Of a stretch of 64,000 bases of DNA, positions 56,797 to 64,000 are shown one piece after another (positions within the stretch are counted from its first letter, which is position 1; each line of letters opens with the position of its first letter). Where the stretch lies: the NCBI RefSeq assembly GCF_003952165.1, contig NZ_RXFT01000011.1:158459-222458 (forward strand), read 5' to 3'. This DNA comes from Variovorax guangxiensis (GTDB lineage Bacteria; Pseudomonadota; Gammaproteobacteria; Burkholderiales; Burkholderiaceae_C). The translations under genes were made by a program, and so were the position numbers. The notes below the pieces were generated by a model. That model was given only the letters and a program-made list of their open reading frames with translations. It did not search any database and was not told the origin of the DNA.

Positions 56797-58032
56797 TCAG
56801 GTCTTTGCCGTGATTCCTGCCGCGATGATCGGGTCGAGCTTGGCCCGCAGCCGCCTCACCGCCGTCTCGTGCTTCAGCGTCTGCGGTCCGCGGCCGTAGG
56901 TCGCGGCCTTGCGGATCAGCCGCAGCTGCTCGCGCTGCAGGTGCGTCTTCAGGCGTCTTGCGCGCCAGCCGTAGGTCCAGCCCATTTCGCGGCGCACCCT
57001 GTAGCGCTGCATGGGCGCGCCCAGCCGCACCCATTCGTCGTCCTGGATCAGGTCGCGCTCGGGCACGAACCAGGCCGCCAGCGCATGCAGGTAGGTGCCG
57101 TTCTCGCGCGCGGCAACATGCCAGAAGAGGGCCGCGACGATGATCGCGGGCAGGCCCTTGATGACCAGCATCACCGCCATCTCTCCATAGCCGCCGTCGA
57201 ACAGGTCTTCGAGGAAGGGCGAATTCCAGATGAAGTGCATCGCCCACGCGAGCACGAAGCACAGCACCGCGACCGCGATGCGCGCCACCATCGGCCGCTG
57301 CGGATGCAGCAGGAACCACGCGACGCCGAAAGACGCGATCGCCGTGTAGGCCGCGTGGCTCCACAGCCCGCTCAGCAGCCCGCGCGTGAACAGGTTCAGA
57401 AGCACCGGATAGACCTGGTTCTCCAGCGGAAAGTGCACCGCCGACTTGACCGTGTAGCTCAGGTTCTCGACCACCTGGAAGCCCAGCCCCACCATCGCGC
57501 CGACGATCAGCACCGACAGATATGTCTGGAACTGGTTGCGCGCCACCAGCACCAGCAGGACGACGCCCGCGAGCTTCAAAAACTCTTCCGTCACCGGCCC
57601 CGCAATGGCCGGCCCCCAGGTGGCGACGAACTCCGGCGAAATCAGCTTGGCGCACAGGCTCTGGATGGCGACGTTGGCCGGCGCCGCGAAGTACACGGCG
57701 CCCATGCCGCCCCATGCGAAGGCCAGCACGTAGGCCTCCGTCGGGTGCTGCTCCAGCAGGTCGAGCGTGCGGAAGGCCTGCACGAAGAGCATCGTGTAGA
57801 TGCCCCACACCGTCAGCCCCAGGAAGGCGGTAACGGGCACCACCCGCACCCCCAGCGAGAACATGTAGACCGTGTAGAACAGCCCGTTCAATATCAGCGC
57901 CGCCAGCACCCAGAAGGCCACGCGCCGGGGCTGGAAGAAGGAGTCGGTGCCGACGGGCCAGCCGGCCACCTCGGTCACCTGCTGGCTGCCCTGGCCGCTT
58001 TGGTCGCCCTGGTCGAACACCGGCATGTTCAT
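56797..58032 (-). CDS. prsW: PrsW family intramembrane metalloprotease
   Basis: 411 residues with about eight transmembrane helices. Candidate active-site motifs: EE in 'GPAIAGPVTEEFLKLAGV', 'FQVVENLSY', His in 'GLWSHAAYTAIASFG' and His in 'WAMHFIWNSPF', matching the E-E, E-N and H motifs of PrsW. The C-terminal ~90 residues are cytoplasmic and basic. GGAGG lies seven bases before the ATG at 58032, inside the upstream gene, with which it overlaps by four bases. PrsW-type proteases cut membrane proteins such as anti-sigma factors; the target here is unknown. Confidence 0.88.
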   Translation of the reverse strand: MNMPVFDQGDQSGQGSQQVTEVAGWPVGTDSFFQPRRVAFWVLAALILNGLFYTVYMFSLGVRVVPVTAFLGLTVWGIYTMLFVQAFRTLDLLEQHPTEAYVLAFAWGGMGAVYFAAPANVAIQSLCAKLISPEFVATWGPAIAGPVTEEFLKLAGVVLLVLVARNQFQTYLSVLIVGAMVGLGFQVVENLSYTVKSAVHFPLENQVYPVLLNLFTRGLLSGLWSHAAYTAIASFGVAWFLLHPQRPMVARIAVAVLCFVLAWAMHFIWNSPFLEDLFDGGYGEMAVMLVIKGLPAIIVAALFWHVAARENGTYLHALAAWFVPERDLIQDDEWVRLGAPMQRYRVRREMGWTYGWRARRLKTHLQREQLRLIRKAATYGRGPQTLKHETAVRRLRAKLDPIIAAGITAKT

Positions 58033-58589
58033 TGCGGAGCCTCCAGGTCCATCGAGTCGAGCATCGAGCGCGCCTCCTGCAGCGCGTCGTCCATGCCGTC
58101 GCTGGAACCCCAGAAGTCGATCTGCACCAGCGACTTGCGCCGCACGTCGACCACCTGCCAGAACCGGCCCGCCAGCTTCGAGCCGTAGTACGCGAAAGTC
58201 TTGCCCTGCAGGCCCCAGGAGGTGATGAAGTCCGACACGTCGCCGTCGATCTGCAGGCGCTGGCCGCGCTCCATCAGCCGCTGCTGGCGCACGAGAGGGC
58301 CATCGGGCCCGCCCGCCCACGGGAAGGTCGTCACCAGGAACTTGTGGCCGCCCTTGAAGAGCATCAGCGACTGGCCCGCCTTGGAGCGCGAAACGTCCAT
58401 CTCCCAACCCTCGGCCGGCACGAACCTGGCCTGGCCCGCCTCGACCGTTTCGCCTGGCTGCAGCGGCCGGTTGCCCGGCGTGTGGCGGTCCCACCAAGTG
58501 AGGCCGCCCACGTAGGCGGCAATCGCGAGGAGCACCGCCAGCGCCCCAGGCCAGGTGCGATACGGTATGCGGCGTGAGGGCTCGTTCAT
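58029..58589 (-). CDS. Hypothetical membrane-anchored protein coupled to prsW
   Basis: 186 residues. An N-terminal transmembrane helix ('WPGALAVLLAIAAYVGGLTWW', ~13-33) is followed by a soluble, probably periplasmic domain with 'EAGQARFVPAEGWEMDVSRSKAGQSLMLFKGGHKFLVTTFPW'. I do not recognise the family. It overlaps the prsW start by four bases (ATGA), so it may be a regulator or substrate of that protease. The open frame extends upstream but is antisense shadow of the next gene. Confidence 0.75.
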   Translation of the reverse strand: MNEPSRRIPYRTWPGALAVLLAIAAYVGGLTWWDRHTPGNRPLQPGETVEAGQARFVPAEGWEMDVSRSKAGQSLMLFKGGHKFLVTTFPWAGGPDGPLVRQQRLMERGQRLQIDGDVSDFITSWGLQGKTFAYYGSKLAGRFWQVVDVRRKSLVQIDFWGSSDGMDDALQEARSMLDSMDLEAPQ

Positions 58590-58686
58590 CCTTTGATCGT
58601 GCCATACGATTGCCTGCGCACGGGCGTCGGCGCCGGGCGATGCGGCATACTCCCCACCCCCCTCAAACTCAGCAGAATTCCACTGA

Positions 58687-59601
58687 ATGGACAAGGAAGT
58701 CGACCCCCGCGTACTCACTGTGATCGACGAGATGCGGCTCAAGGGCCCACGGCTCACGCCGGTCGAGATCGTCGCCAAGATGGGTGTGTTCGACGCGCGC
58801 GACAAACCATTCGAGCACGCGTGGCTGGCCACCGGCGACAACGTCATCGCCACCATCTGGGCCGAATGGGTCAACGTGTCGGCCAGTGGGCGCTGGTTCT
58901 ACCTTGAATCGCTCGACGCCCACCACCGCGCCGGCGGCGGCGAGCGCAACGCCCAGCAGTTGCAGCGTGCAAAAGACAGGCTCGCGCTGCTCAAGCGCAG
59001 CTACGACGCCGGCAACGGCTTTCGCGCCGTGGTGCAGACCAACCGCATCGCCATTCTCGAAGTCGAGAGCAACAAGGACGCCAAGGTGTCCACCCGCGTG
59101 CGCGACGACGACGAATGGCATGTGGCCAGCTGGGAGCCCGAACAGAAACTCGCCGTGCTCGTGCGCGGCCCGCGCGGCTGGGTGCCGAGCGAAGCCGAAG
59201 TGCAGGCCGCGAGGGAGCGCGGCAACATTCCGCAGAAACTCTCCGCCGCCGCCAAGGCCGCCGACGACGAAAAGGCCACGCCCGAAGCCGTGCAGGCCGC
59301 CGCCCTCGAATACGTCGTCAAGCACTTCACCGGCTACGGCTACAAGGCCGAGAACATGACCGGCAAGGGCTTCGACCTCGAAGTGTCCAACGCCAAGGGC
59401 CAGACCCTGCTGCGCGTGACCGTCAAGGGCACCGCCCCCGGCGTGCCCAGCTTCAAGCTCAGCAAGGAAGAGAGCGACTGCTCCAAGCGCGAGCCGCTCT
59501 GGCGCCTGCTGGTGGTAACAGATGCCGGCAGCGGCATTGCCCAGCACAAGATCTACAAGCCGACGGAAATCAGCTCTGCGCCGGGCTACGACCCCTCGTA
59601 A
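58687..59601 (+). CDS. Protein with a DUF3883-like C-terminal domain, nuclease motif altered
   Basis: 304 residues. The N-terminal half is not recognised ('RLTPVEIVAKMGVFDARDKPFEHAWLATGDNVIATIWAEWV'). The C-terminal ~100 residues look like DUF3883, a PD-(D/E)xK nuclease-like fold: 'FTGYGYKAENMTGKGFDLEVSNAKGQTLLRVTVKGTA'. The usual GYD...IEVKG becomes GFD...VTVKG, so the expected Glu is Thr and cleavage activity is doubtful. No restriction, helicase or methylase genes adjoin it. No strong ribosome site precedes the ATG. Confidence 0.72.
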   Translation: MDKEVDPRVLTVIDEMRLKGPRLTPVEIVAKMGVFDARDKPFEHAWLATGDNVIATIWAEWVNVSASGRWFYLESLDAHHRAGGGERNAQQLQRAKDRLALLKRSYDAGNGFRAVVQTNRIAILEVESNKDAKVSTRVRDDDEWHVASWEPEQKLAVLVRGPRGWVPSEAEVQAARERGNIPQKLSAAAKAADDEKATPEAVQAAALEYVVKHFTGYGYKAENMTGKGFDLEVSNAKGQTLLRVTVKGTAPGVPSFKLSKEESDCSKREPLWRLLVVTDAGSGIAQHKIYKPTEISSAPGYDPS

Positions 59602-59713
59602 TAGCTCTCGCGCGCACCGATGCGCGACTGTTGCAAAAATGGCGTGACGGGGTAACAAGACTATTCATCGCCTCCGCGGAAGATTACATTTCGCGGAATT
59701 GTCACAAGGCGAT

Positions 59714-61051
59714 ATGACCGACAGCAGCCAAAAGACGCCTCATTCCATGATCTACCTGCCCGTATCGGGCAAGTTCTTCATCGCATTGATCGGCTCGGTT
59801 GCGTGGGTTGCCTTTTCGATCTGGGCCGCACAGGCCTGGCTGACCGAGCTGACCACCCATGTCGGCATCGTGCTGGCCGTTTTCCTGGTTTATGGCATTG
59901 CCATCGTTCCGGGGTTCATGAATGCATTTCTGGCCATCAGCCTGCTTCTGGACAAAAGGCCGCCGCATACCGCGCTCGCCGTCTATCCCCCGATATCCAT
60001 CCTGATTGCCGCGTACAACGAGGAAGCCTCCATCGAAGAGACCCTCGTCAGCATCGAGCGGCAAAACTATCCCGGCGAATTGCAGGTCCTCGTGATCAAC
60101 GACGGCTCCAAGGACGGCACTGCCACCGTCGTCGAGGGCGCCTGCGCCCGGTATCCGTGGATCACTTTTGTCGACCTCAAGCAGAACGGCGGCAAGGCGC
60201 GCGCCCTGAATATCGGCTTCAAGCAAGTGCTGCACGACATCGTCATCACGGTCGATGCCGATTCATTCCTGTACAAGGGCGCGCTCACCAGCATCGTCGA
60301 GCGCTACCACTCCGACCCGCCCAATACGCGCGCCGTTGCCGGAAAAATCCTGGTGCGCAACTCGCGCTACAACTGGATCACCCGCTGCCAGGAGTGGGAC
60401 TACTTCCACGGCATCGCGGCCATCAAGCGCGTGCAGTCGCTCTTCCAGGGCACGCTGGTGGCGCAGGGCGCGTTCTCCCTCTACGACCGCGACGCGCTCG
60501 AAGAAGTCGGTGGCTGGCCCGAATGCGTGGGTGAAGACATCGTGCTCACCTGGGCCCTGCTGAAAGCCGGCTACCGCATCGGCCACAGCGAGGACGCCTG
60601 CCTCTTCACCAACGTGCCCACCAGCATCCGCCAACTGGTGAAGCAGCGCCAGCGCTGGGCGCGCGGCATGACCGAGGCCTTCGCCAAGCACCCGGGCATT
60701 CTTCTGCAGCCGCGGCTTTCGACCTTCTTCATTTACTGGAACCTGCTTTTTCCGTGGCTCGACCTGGCCTACACCATCGGATTCATTCCGGGGCTGGTAC
60801 TCGCGCTCTTCGGCTATTTCTGGATCGTCGGCCCGATGACCCTTGCGCTCATACCGGCCGCATTCGCATTGAGCCTGCTGATGTTTTCCATCGAGCGCCG
60901 GATGTTCAAGCAAACCGGGCTCGTCGTGCGAAAGAATTTCCAGGGCTTCTTCATCTACGTGCTGCTCTACAGCCTGATTCTTCAGCCGGCCAGCGTTCTC
61001 GGATATCTGGACGAACTCTTCAAAAGGCCCAAGTCCTGGGGCACCAAATGA
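59714..61051 (+). CDS. Processive family 2 glycosyltransferase (PgaC/YaiP-like)
   Basis: 445 residues. Two N-terminal membrane helices, then the GT2 domain: 'ISILIAAYNEEASIEETLVSIERQ', 'VLVINDGSKDGT', 'NGGKARALNIGF', DxD in 'IVITVDADSFLYKGAL', 'VAQGAFSLYDRDALEEVGGWPECVGEDIVLTW' and QxxRW in 'RQLVKQRQRWARGMTEAF', then three or four C-terminal helices. These are the motifs of processive beta-glycan synthases. ATG at 59714 is preceded by AAGG. It is translationally coupled to a YaiO-like outer-membrane gene. Which polymer is made, if any, is unknown. Confidence 0.92.
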   Translation: MTDSSQKTPHSMIYLPVSGKFFIALIGSVAWVAFSIWAAQAWLTELTTHVGIVLAVFLVYGIAIVPGFMNAFLAISLLLDKRPPHTALAVYPPISILIAAYNEEASIEETLVSIERQNYPGELQVLVINDGSKDGTATVVEGACARYPWITFVDLKQNGGKARALNIGFKQVLHDIVITVDADSFLYKGALTSIVERYHSDPPNTRAVAGKILVRNSRYNWITRCQEWDYFHGIAAIKRVQSLFQGTLVAQGAFSLYDRDALEEVGGWPECVGEDIVLTWALLKAGYRIGHSEDACLFTNVPTSIRQLVKQRQRWARGMTEAFAKHPGILLQPRLSTFFIYWNLLFPWLDLAYTIGFIPGLVLALFGYFWIVGPMTLALIPAAFALSLLMFSIERRMFKQTGLVVRKNFQGFFIYVLLYSLILQPASVLGYLDELFKRPKSWGTK

Positions 61052-62025
61052 CCCAGGCATCGATGAAACCGATGAGACGAAATTCGGCCACCGCTTCTTT
61101 TCTTCTTGTTCCGGCGCTCGCACTGCTTGCCGCCGCTTCCTGCCAGGCGCAGGAAGAAGAGAAGCCCAAGACCATGGCCTTCGGCCCCGAGTTCTACCTG
61201 ACCAACGACAGCGACCATTTCCAGTCGCGCCGCGTGTCCGTCGAATTCTTTCCCGCCTTTGAAAATGCCGACCGTTTTCTCGGCTTCAGGCTCGGCGACT
61301 ACCGATACAAGCAAGACAGCTGGAAAAGAAGCGGCCAGAAGCTCACCTTCCTCGCGCGCGACATAGAAACCCGAACCGCCGACGGCGGCTCCATGGAAGC
61401 CGGCGTGTTCGAGCAGGGCGGCCACACGCTGCTCACGCTCGACGGCAGCTACCGCATATCGCCCACCAAGAGCACGGCGGTCGAATTTCTCATCACGCGC
61501 GACTGGGTCGAGACCCCGAAGTCGCTCGACCGGGGCATCGACTTCACCTTCGTCGGCGTCGCGGCCGACCAGCGCCTGGGCGACCACGTCACCCTGGTGG
61601 GCCTCGTCGCGCAGCAGTACTTTTCAGACGGCAACCGCCGAGACCACGGACGCCTGCGGCTCATCTACCAGCCCTCGCTCGACCTCGGGCTCACGCTGCA
61701 GGCGCGCTACCGCACATACCGGAGCACCCACGACGACGTCGACAGGGCCTACTTCAACCCCACGAGCTACAGCGAGTCGATGTTCGCCATCGGCTGGCGC
61801 CACCGCTTCCAGGGATGGACCGCCTCCGTGATCGCCGGCCTCGGCAACGAGACCATCAACCACGACATGAGCCAGCCCACGAGGCTGCTCGACGTGAGCC
61901 TGCAAAGCCCCGTGAGAGGCGCGCACGTGTTCCGCTTCGGTGCGGGGTACAGCCGCAGTACGACGTTCGCGGGGCCGAGCTATCAATATCGGTATCTGCG
62001 GGGGGAGTGGATCATTCGGTTCTGA
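61048..62025 (+). CDS. YaiO-like outer-membrane beta-barrel protein
   Basis: 325 residues with a signal peptide (ending SCQAQ, ~36). The mature chain alternates amphipathic strands: 'RRVSVEFFPAFENADRFLGFRLGDYRYKQD', 'GRLRLIYQPSLDLGLTLQARYRTYRS' and 'ESMFAIGWRHRFQGWTASVIAGLGN', ending in 'YQYRYLRGEWIIRF' with a C-terminal Phe, a classic barrel end. The start overlaps the glycosyltransferase stop (ATGA). Likely an export channel or anchor for the glycan made by its partner. Confidence 0.85.
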   Translation: MTQASMKPMRRNSATASFLLVPALALLAAASCQAQEEEKPKTMAFGPEFYLTNDSDHFQSRRVSVEFFPAFENADRFLGFRLGDYRYKQDSWKRSGQKLTFLARDIETRTADGGSMEAGVFEQGGHTLLTLDGSYRISPTKSTAVEFLITRDWVETPKSLDRGIDFTFVGVAADQRLGDHVTLVGLVAQQYFSDGNRRDHGRLRLIYQPSLDLGLTLQARYRTYRSTHDDVDRAYFNPTSYSESMFAIGWRHRFQGWTASVIAGLGNETINHDMSQPTRLLDVSLQSPVRGAHVFRFGAGYSRSTTFAGPSYQYRYLRGEWIIRF

Positions 62026-62099
62026 GGCTTTGCCGGCTGAGATACCGCCGCCCCGGCACCGCTCAGATGCGCGGTGCTCCGAAGCCTTGGCACCTCCTG

Positions 62100-62510
62100 C
62101 TACTCCCATGGAGGCAACTGCTCCAACAAGAACTCATACAGGCACTTCGCGGCTCGTGGCAACTCGCGATCCGCACGTTCCAGCCACATCTCGGAAGAGG
62201 GCAGCGCAGGAAAGCCATCTTCCGGCCCCAGGCTGCGAATTTCCGCCGCCTCGCTGATCGTCGCTTCCTGGAAAACTCCGACTGCCAGCCCGGCCAGGAC
62301 GGAAGCCCTCAGCACTTCCACGCTCGAACTCTCCTGCACGACCACCCAGCGCTTGCCGGCGGCCGTCAGCGTCTCTTCCGCCCATCGCCTGAGAAGCGAA
62401 CCCTGCGGAAGCAATGCCAAGGGAACGGGCTGCTTGAGATGCGGCGCGGCCTTCCGCGAAACCGCCCAGACCACCGGATCCTTGCGCAGCAGCACGCCTG
62501 CGCCCTGACC
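62100..62510 (-). pseudogene. 3' remnant of a LysR-family regulator gene
   Basis: About 135 codons encoding only the end of a LysR effector domain: 'LLRKDPVVWAVSRKAAPHL', 'PVPLALLPQGSLLRRWAEETL', 'VVVQESSSVEVLRASVLAGLAVGVF'. The HTH and first half are absent. The fragment continues in the same frame directly behind the TGA stop of the AT-rich gene to its right, so the break point is close to 62510. Normal GC content contrasts sharply with the AT-rich neighbour. It is a truncated gene left by insertion or deletion. Confidence 0.8.
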
Positions 62511-63056
62511 TCAGGGTGCTCGAGTAATAGGGGGAAGAAGAGCGCAAAAAGCATCTTCTATGTCTTTCTTCGACGGAAGTTCTCCTGGCGACGCAATTCG
62601 CACGGATTCAATTTTTCTCCTGCCTTTTGTGAAGCTCATTATTTTTGCATCGCGCTTATTTGAGTAGATGACGACACCATCAAGACCCTCATGACTTGGG
62701 AAATCAGCATCCCTATGATTCTTCAAGGCGAGACTCAAGCGCTTCATTTGGATTTTGTCATTTCTTAAAAATACGTCCTCAACCAGAGAGTCGCTGATCG
62801 AAGACGGGCGCGCCACCATATACAATAGCGAGTCACCCATTTTCCACTGCCCATCACAATTTACCGATTTGCTTGTAGCAAAATTGGCAATTATTTTGTC
62901 AACTCTCTTTCCATTGACGGATCGATCGAGATTCACCCATACAACATAAGGTCCGCCGGCATATCCGGCAAAAGAAAAAGGTGAAAAGGAGAGTGCAAAA
63001 ATGAAAAAAGCCTTTTGCAATTTTTCACGTGAAAAGTTCTTTTTTGCAAAAATCAT
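62511..63056 (-). CDS. Small exported AT-rich protein, candidate immunity protein
   Basis: 181 residues, family not recognised. Basic start and hydrophobic stretch (MIFAKKNFSREKLQKAFFIFALSF... ending near SFAG) make a signal peptide, so it is probably periplasmic. The mature part is charged, with 'GPYVVWVNLDRSVNGKRVDKIIANFA'. It starts two bases after the stop of the NlpC-like gene, with AGGT before the ATG. Gene order (effector, then small exported partner) and atypically low GC support an immunity role against a periplasm-acting peptidoglycan amidase. This is inference from context. Confidence 0.65.
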   Translation of the reverse strand: MIFAKKNFSREKLQKAFFIFALSFSPFSFAGYAGGPYVVWVNLDRSVNGKRVDKIIANFATSKSVNCDGQWKMGDSLLYMVARPSSISDSLVEDVFLRNDKIQMKRLSLALKNHRDADFPSHEGLDGVVIYSNKRDAKIMSFTKGRRKIESVRIASPGELPSKKDIEDAFCALLPPITRAP

Positions 63057-63058
63057 AT

Positions 63059-64000
63059 TTACCTAAGAGTGGGGGTTGAATTTTTCGCCTTCGGCTTGAA
63101 AATCTCTATTCCCATTTCCTTGTTTATTTCATTCGCATCTTGTTCATCGAGCCCGGGGTTCAGAAGATCCTTCTTGGCCTGTTCATGGTAAGCAACCGGA
63201 ACAAAATATTTCAGATGAGTTGAATTGCCCTTGTGCTTAACTTTTTCTCCTTTATCGTTTCTTGTGACATATGGAGCGACTGGCGAAATATTGAAATATG
63301 AGAAGTTTATTTGCTGCGACTGATTTCCTCCAAGCACGATCAGCCCGTTGGATCCATTCTTTGCATACACAAACCCAACATGTTGCCCCGCGCCGGATCT
63401 AGACGTAACCATGGCAATAGCCCCGTAAATTGGCTTCGCCAACTCGACGAACAGTGGATTTCTGATTTTTCTCGGCTCTTTCCCCGTTTCTTCCTTTGGT
63501 GCGTCAACTTCATAAAATCCGTGGGCACGCGCCTTGGCTACTTTGTGATTTGGAAAGCTGGCGTTTTCGATCGGATATTTCGCCTTCATCAGACACCAGT
63601 TCACAAAAGCGGCACACCACGCGTTGCTATTGCCATATAAGGCCTTGAATCCATCGTCGATTTCGACGTGGTAATTGATCTTGTCCTGCAGCGTCAGCTC
63701 AACCTCCCCCCGTCTGAGCTTCGCTTCCGCAATCGCAATAGGCATCCACGGAGCCCGCCCCGGCACCGGATTGATCAGCGCCAGAACCTTCCCTTCGCCT
63801 TCCTTCGAACGCTCCGAGTCCGATGACCTGATTCCGGACGGAACAGGCGGTGGTGGAGGAGAGACCACTTTTGGCCTCGACGGGGCTGCCGGGCTTGCCG
63901 CCGCACTTGCAGCCGGTGACTTGGCTGTGGCAGTAACCGTGGTGGAAGGAGCAGTCGAAGGCTTGGAGTCCGGCTTGGTCTTGCCGCTCCCTGCGATCAG
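63059..64000 (-). CDS. C-terminal part of an NlpC/P60-like (TIGR02594-type) secreted effector (partial)
   Basis: The frame stays open to the right edge, so the 5' end is outside the window; at least 313 residues are present. A Pro/Ala/Ser/Thr-rich linker (63840-64000, e.g. 'PSRPKVVSPPPPPVP') leads to a catalytic domain: 'APWMPIAIAEAKLRRG', 'NAWCAAFVNWCLMKAKYP' with the nucleophile Cys, 'IYGAIAMVTSRSGAGQHVGFVYAKNG' with the catalytic His, and 'VLGGNQSQQINFSYF'. This pattern is that of cysteine amidases that cut peptidoglycan. Linker plus C-terminal enzyme plus downstream partner gene resembles type VI secretion or polymorphic-toxin effectors. The N-terminal delivery domain is not visible. Confidence 0.8.
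   Translation of the reverse strand: MIAGSGKTKPDSKPSTAPSTTVTATAKSPAASAAASPAAPSRPKVVSPPPPPVPSGIRSSDSERSKEGEGKVLALINPVPGRAPWMPIAIAEAKLRRGEVELTLQDKINYHVEIDDGFKALYGNSNAWCAAFVNWCLMKAKYPIENASFPNHKVAKARAHGFYEVDAPKEETGKEPRKIRNPLFVELAKPIYGAIAMVTSRSGAGQHVGFVYAKNGSNGLIVLGGNQSQQINFSYFNISPVAPYVTRNDKGEKVKHKGNSTHLKYFVPVAYHEQAKKDLLNPGLDEQDANEINKEMGIEIFKPKAKNSTPTLR

Noticed and set aside
54800..57808. 1002-residue frame extending the orphan kinase upstream
   Set aside because: The extension is antisense or out of frame to prsW; the kinase's signal peptide marks the true N-terminus at about 56722.
1..64000. CRISPR array, tRNA, rRNA or IS element
   Set aside because: No regularly spaced repeats, no cloverleaf-like sequence, no rRNA stretch and no transposase motif was seen.

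Overview
The window is a high-GC chromosomal segment of a betaproteobacterium, most like Variovorax or a close Comamonadaceae relative. The grounds are gene content (Bug-type substrate-binding protein, IorAB-type oxidoreductase, YqjI/YqjH pair, MdtABC-OMF operon), strong G/C third-position codon use, and an intergenic palindromic repeat of a kind I associate from memory with Comamonadaceae. No rRNA, tRNA, CRISPR array or insertion sequence is visible. About 55 genes are supported; most long frames antisense to them are GC-driven shadows.

Layout. 1-11 kb: an RND multidrug efflux operon (adaptor, two permeases, outer-membrane factor), with a ~630-bp inverted-repeat element between the two permease genes. 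11-16 kb: a TetR gene with an operator on its promoter, then a periplasmic molybdenum hydroxylase (IorB/IorA type) and a GntR regulator. 15.7-19.7 kb: an RpiR regulator divergent from an amino-acid module (class III aminotransferase, periplasmic binding protein, Asp/Glu racemase-like enzyme) across a promoter with three operator-like sites. 20.7-25.8 kb: uppP, then an IclR regulator divergent from a Bug solute-binding protein and a self-sufficient P450 fused to reductase and ferredoxin domains. 25.8-34 kb: a two-component system, a GNAT, an SDR with an altered active site, an ECF42-type sigma factor with its YCII/DGPF partner, an amidase and an alpha/beta hydrolase. 34-38 kb: an Anbu proteasome-like peptidase, mutS and a small HTH protein.

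38-47 kb is the most coherent system: an RpoE(ECF11)-ChrR pair surrounded by two SAM-dependent lipid methyltransferases, an FAD oxidoreductase, a DUF1365 protein, small membrane or exported proteins and an FeS-type photolyase. Four promoters in and around it share one architecture, TGATCC (one TGGTCC), 16 bases, CGTA. They precede the methyltransferase operon, the sigma operon, the FAD-oxidoreductase/cfa operon and the photolyase. This reads as a self-contained photo-oxidative (singlet oxygen) stress regulon with a membrane-lipid-modifying arm, possibly making cyclopropane or furan fatty acids.

47-54 kb: a diguanylate cyclase with a possible coupled leader ORF, CorA, a MarR-MFS efflux pair whose start codon lies in a hairpin loop, and a YqjI/YqjH-type metal-responsive PadR plus ferric reductase. 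54-62 kb: a DUF1266 protein, an orphan histidine kinase, a PrsW-family protease with a partner, a DUF3883-like protein with an altered motif, and a glycosyltransferase/YaiO pair. 62-64 kb: an abrupt AT-rich segment with a partial NlpC/P60-like effector gene and a small exported protein gene, probably its immunity gene. It ends on the truncated 3' remnant of a LysR gene, which looks like a horizontally acquired toxin/immunity insertion.
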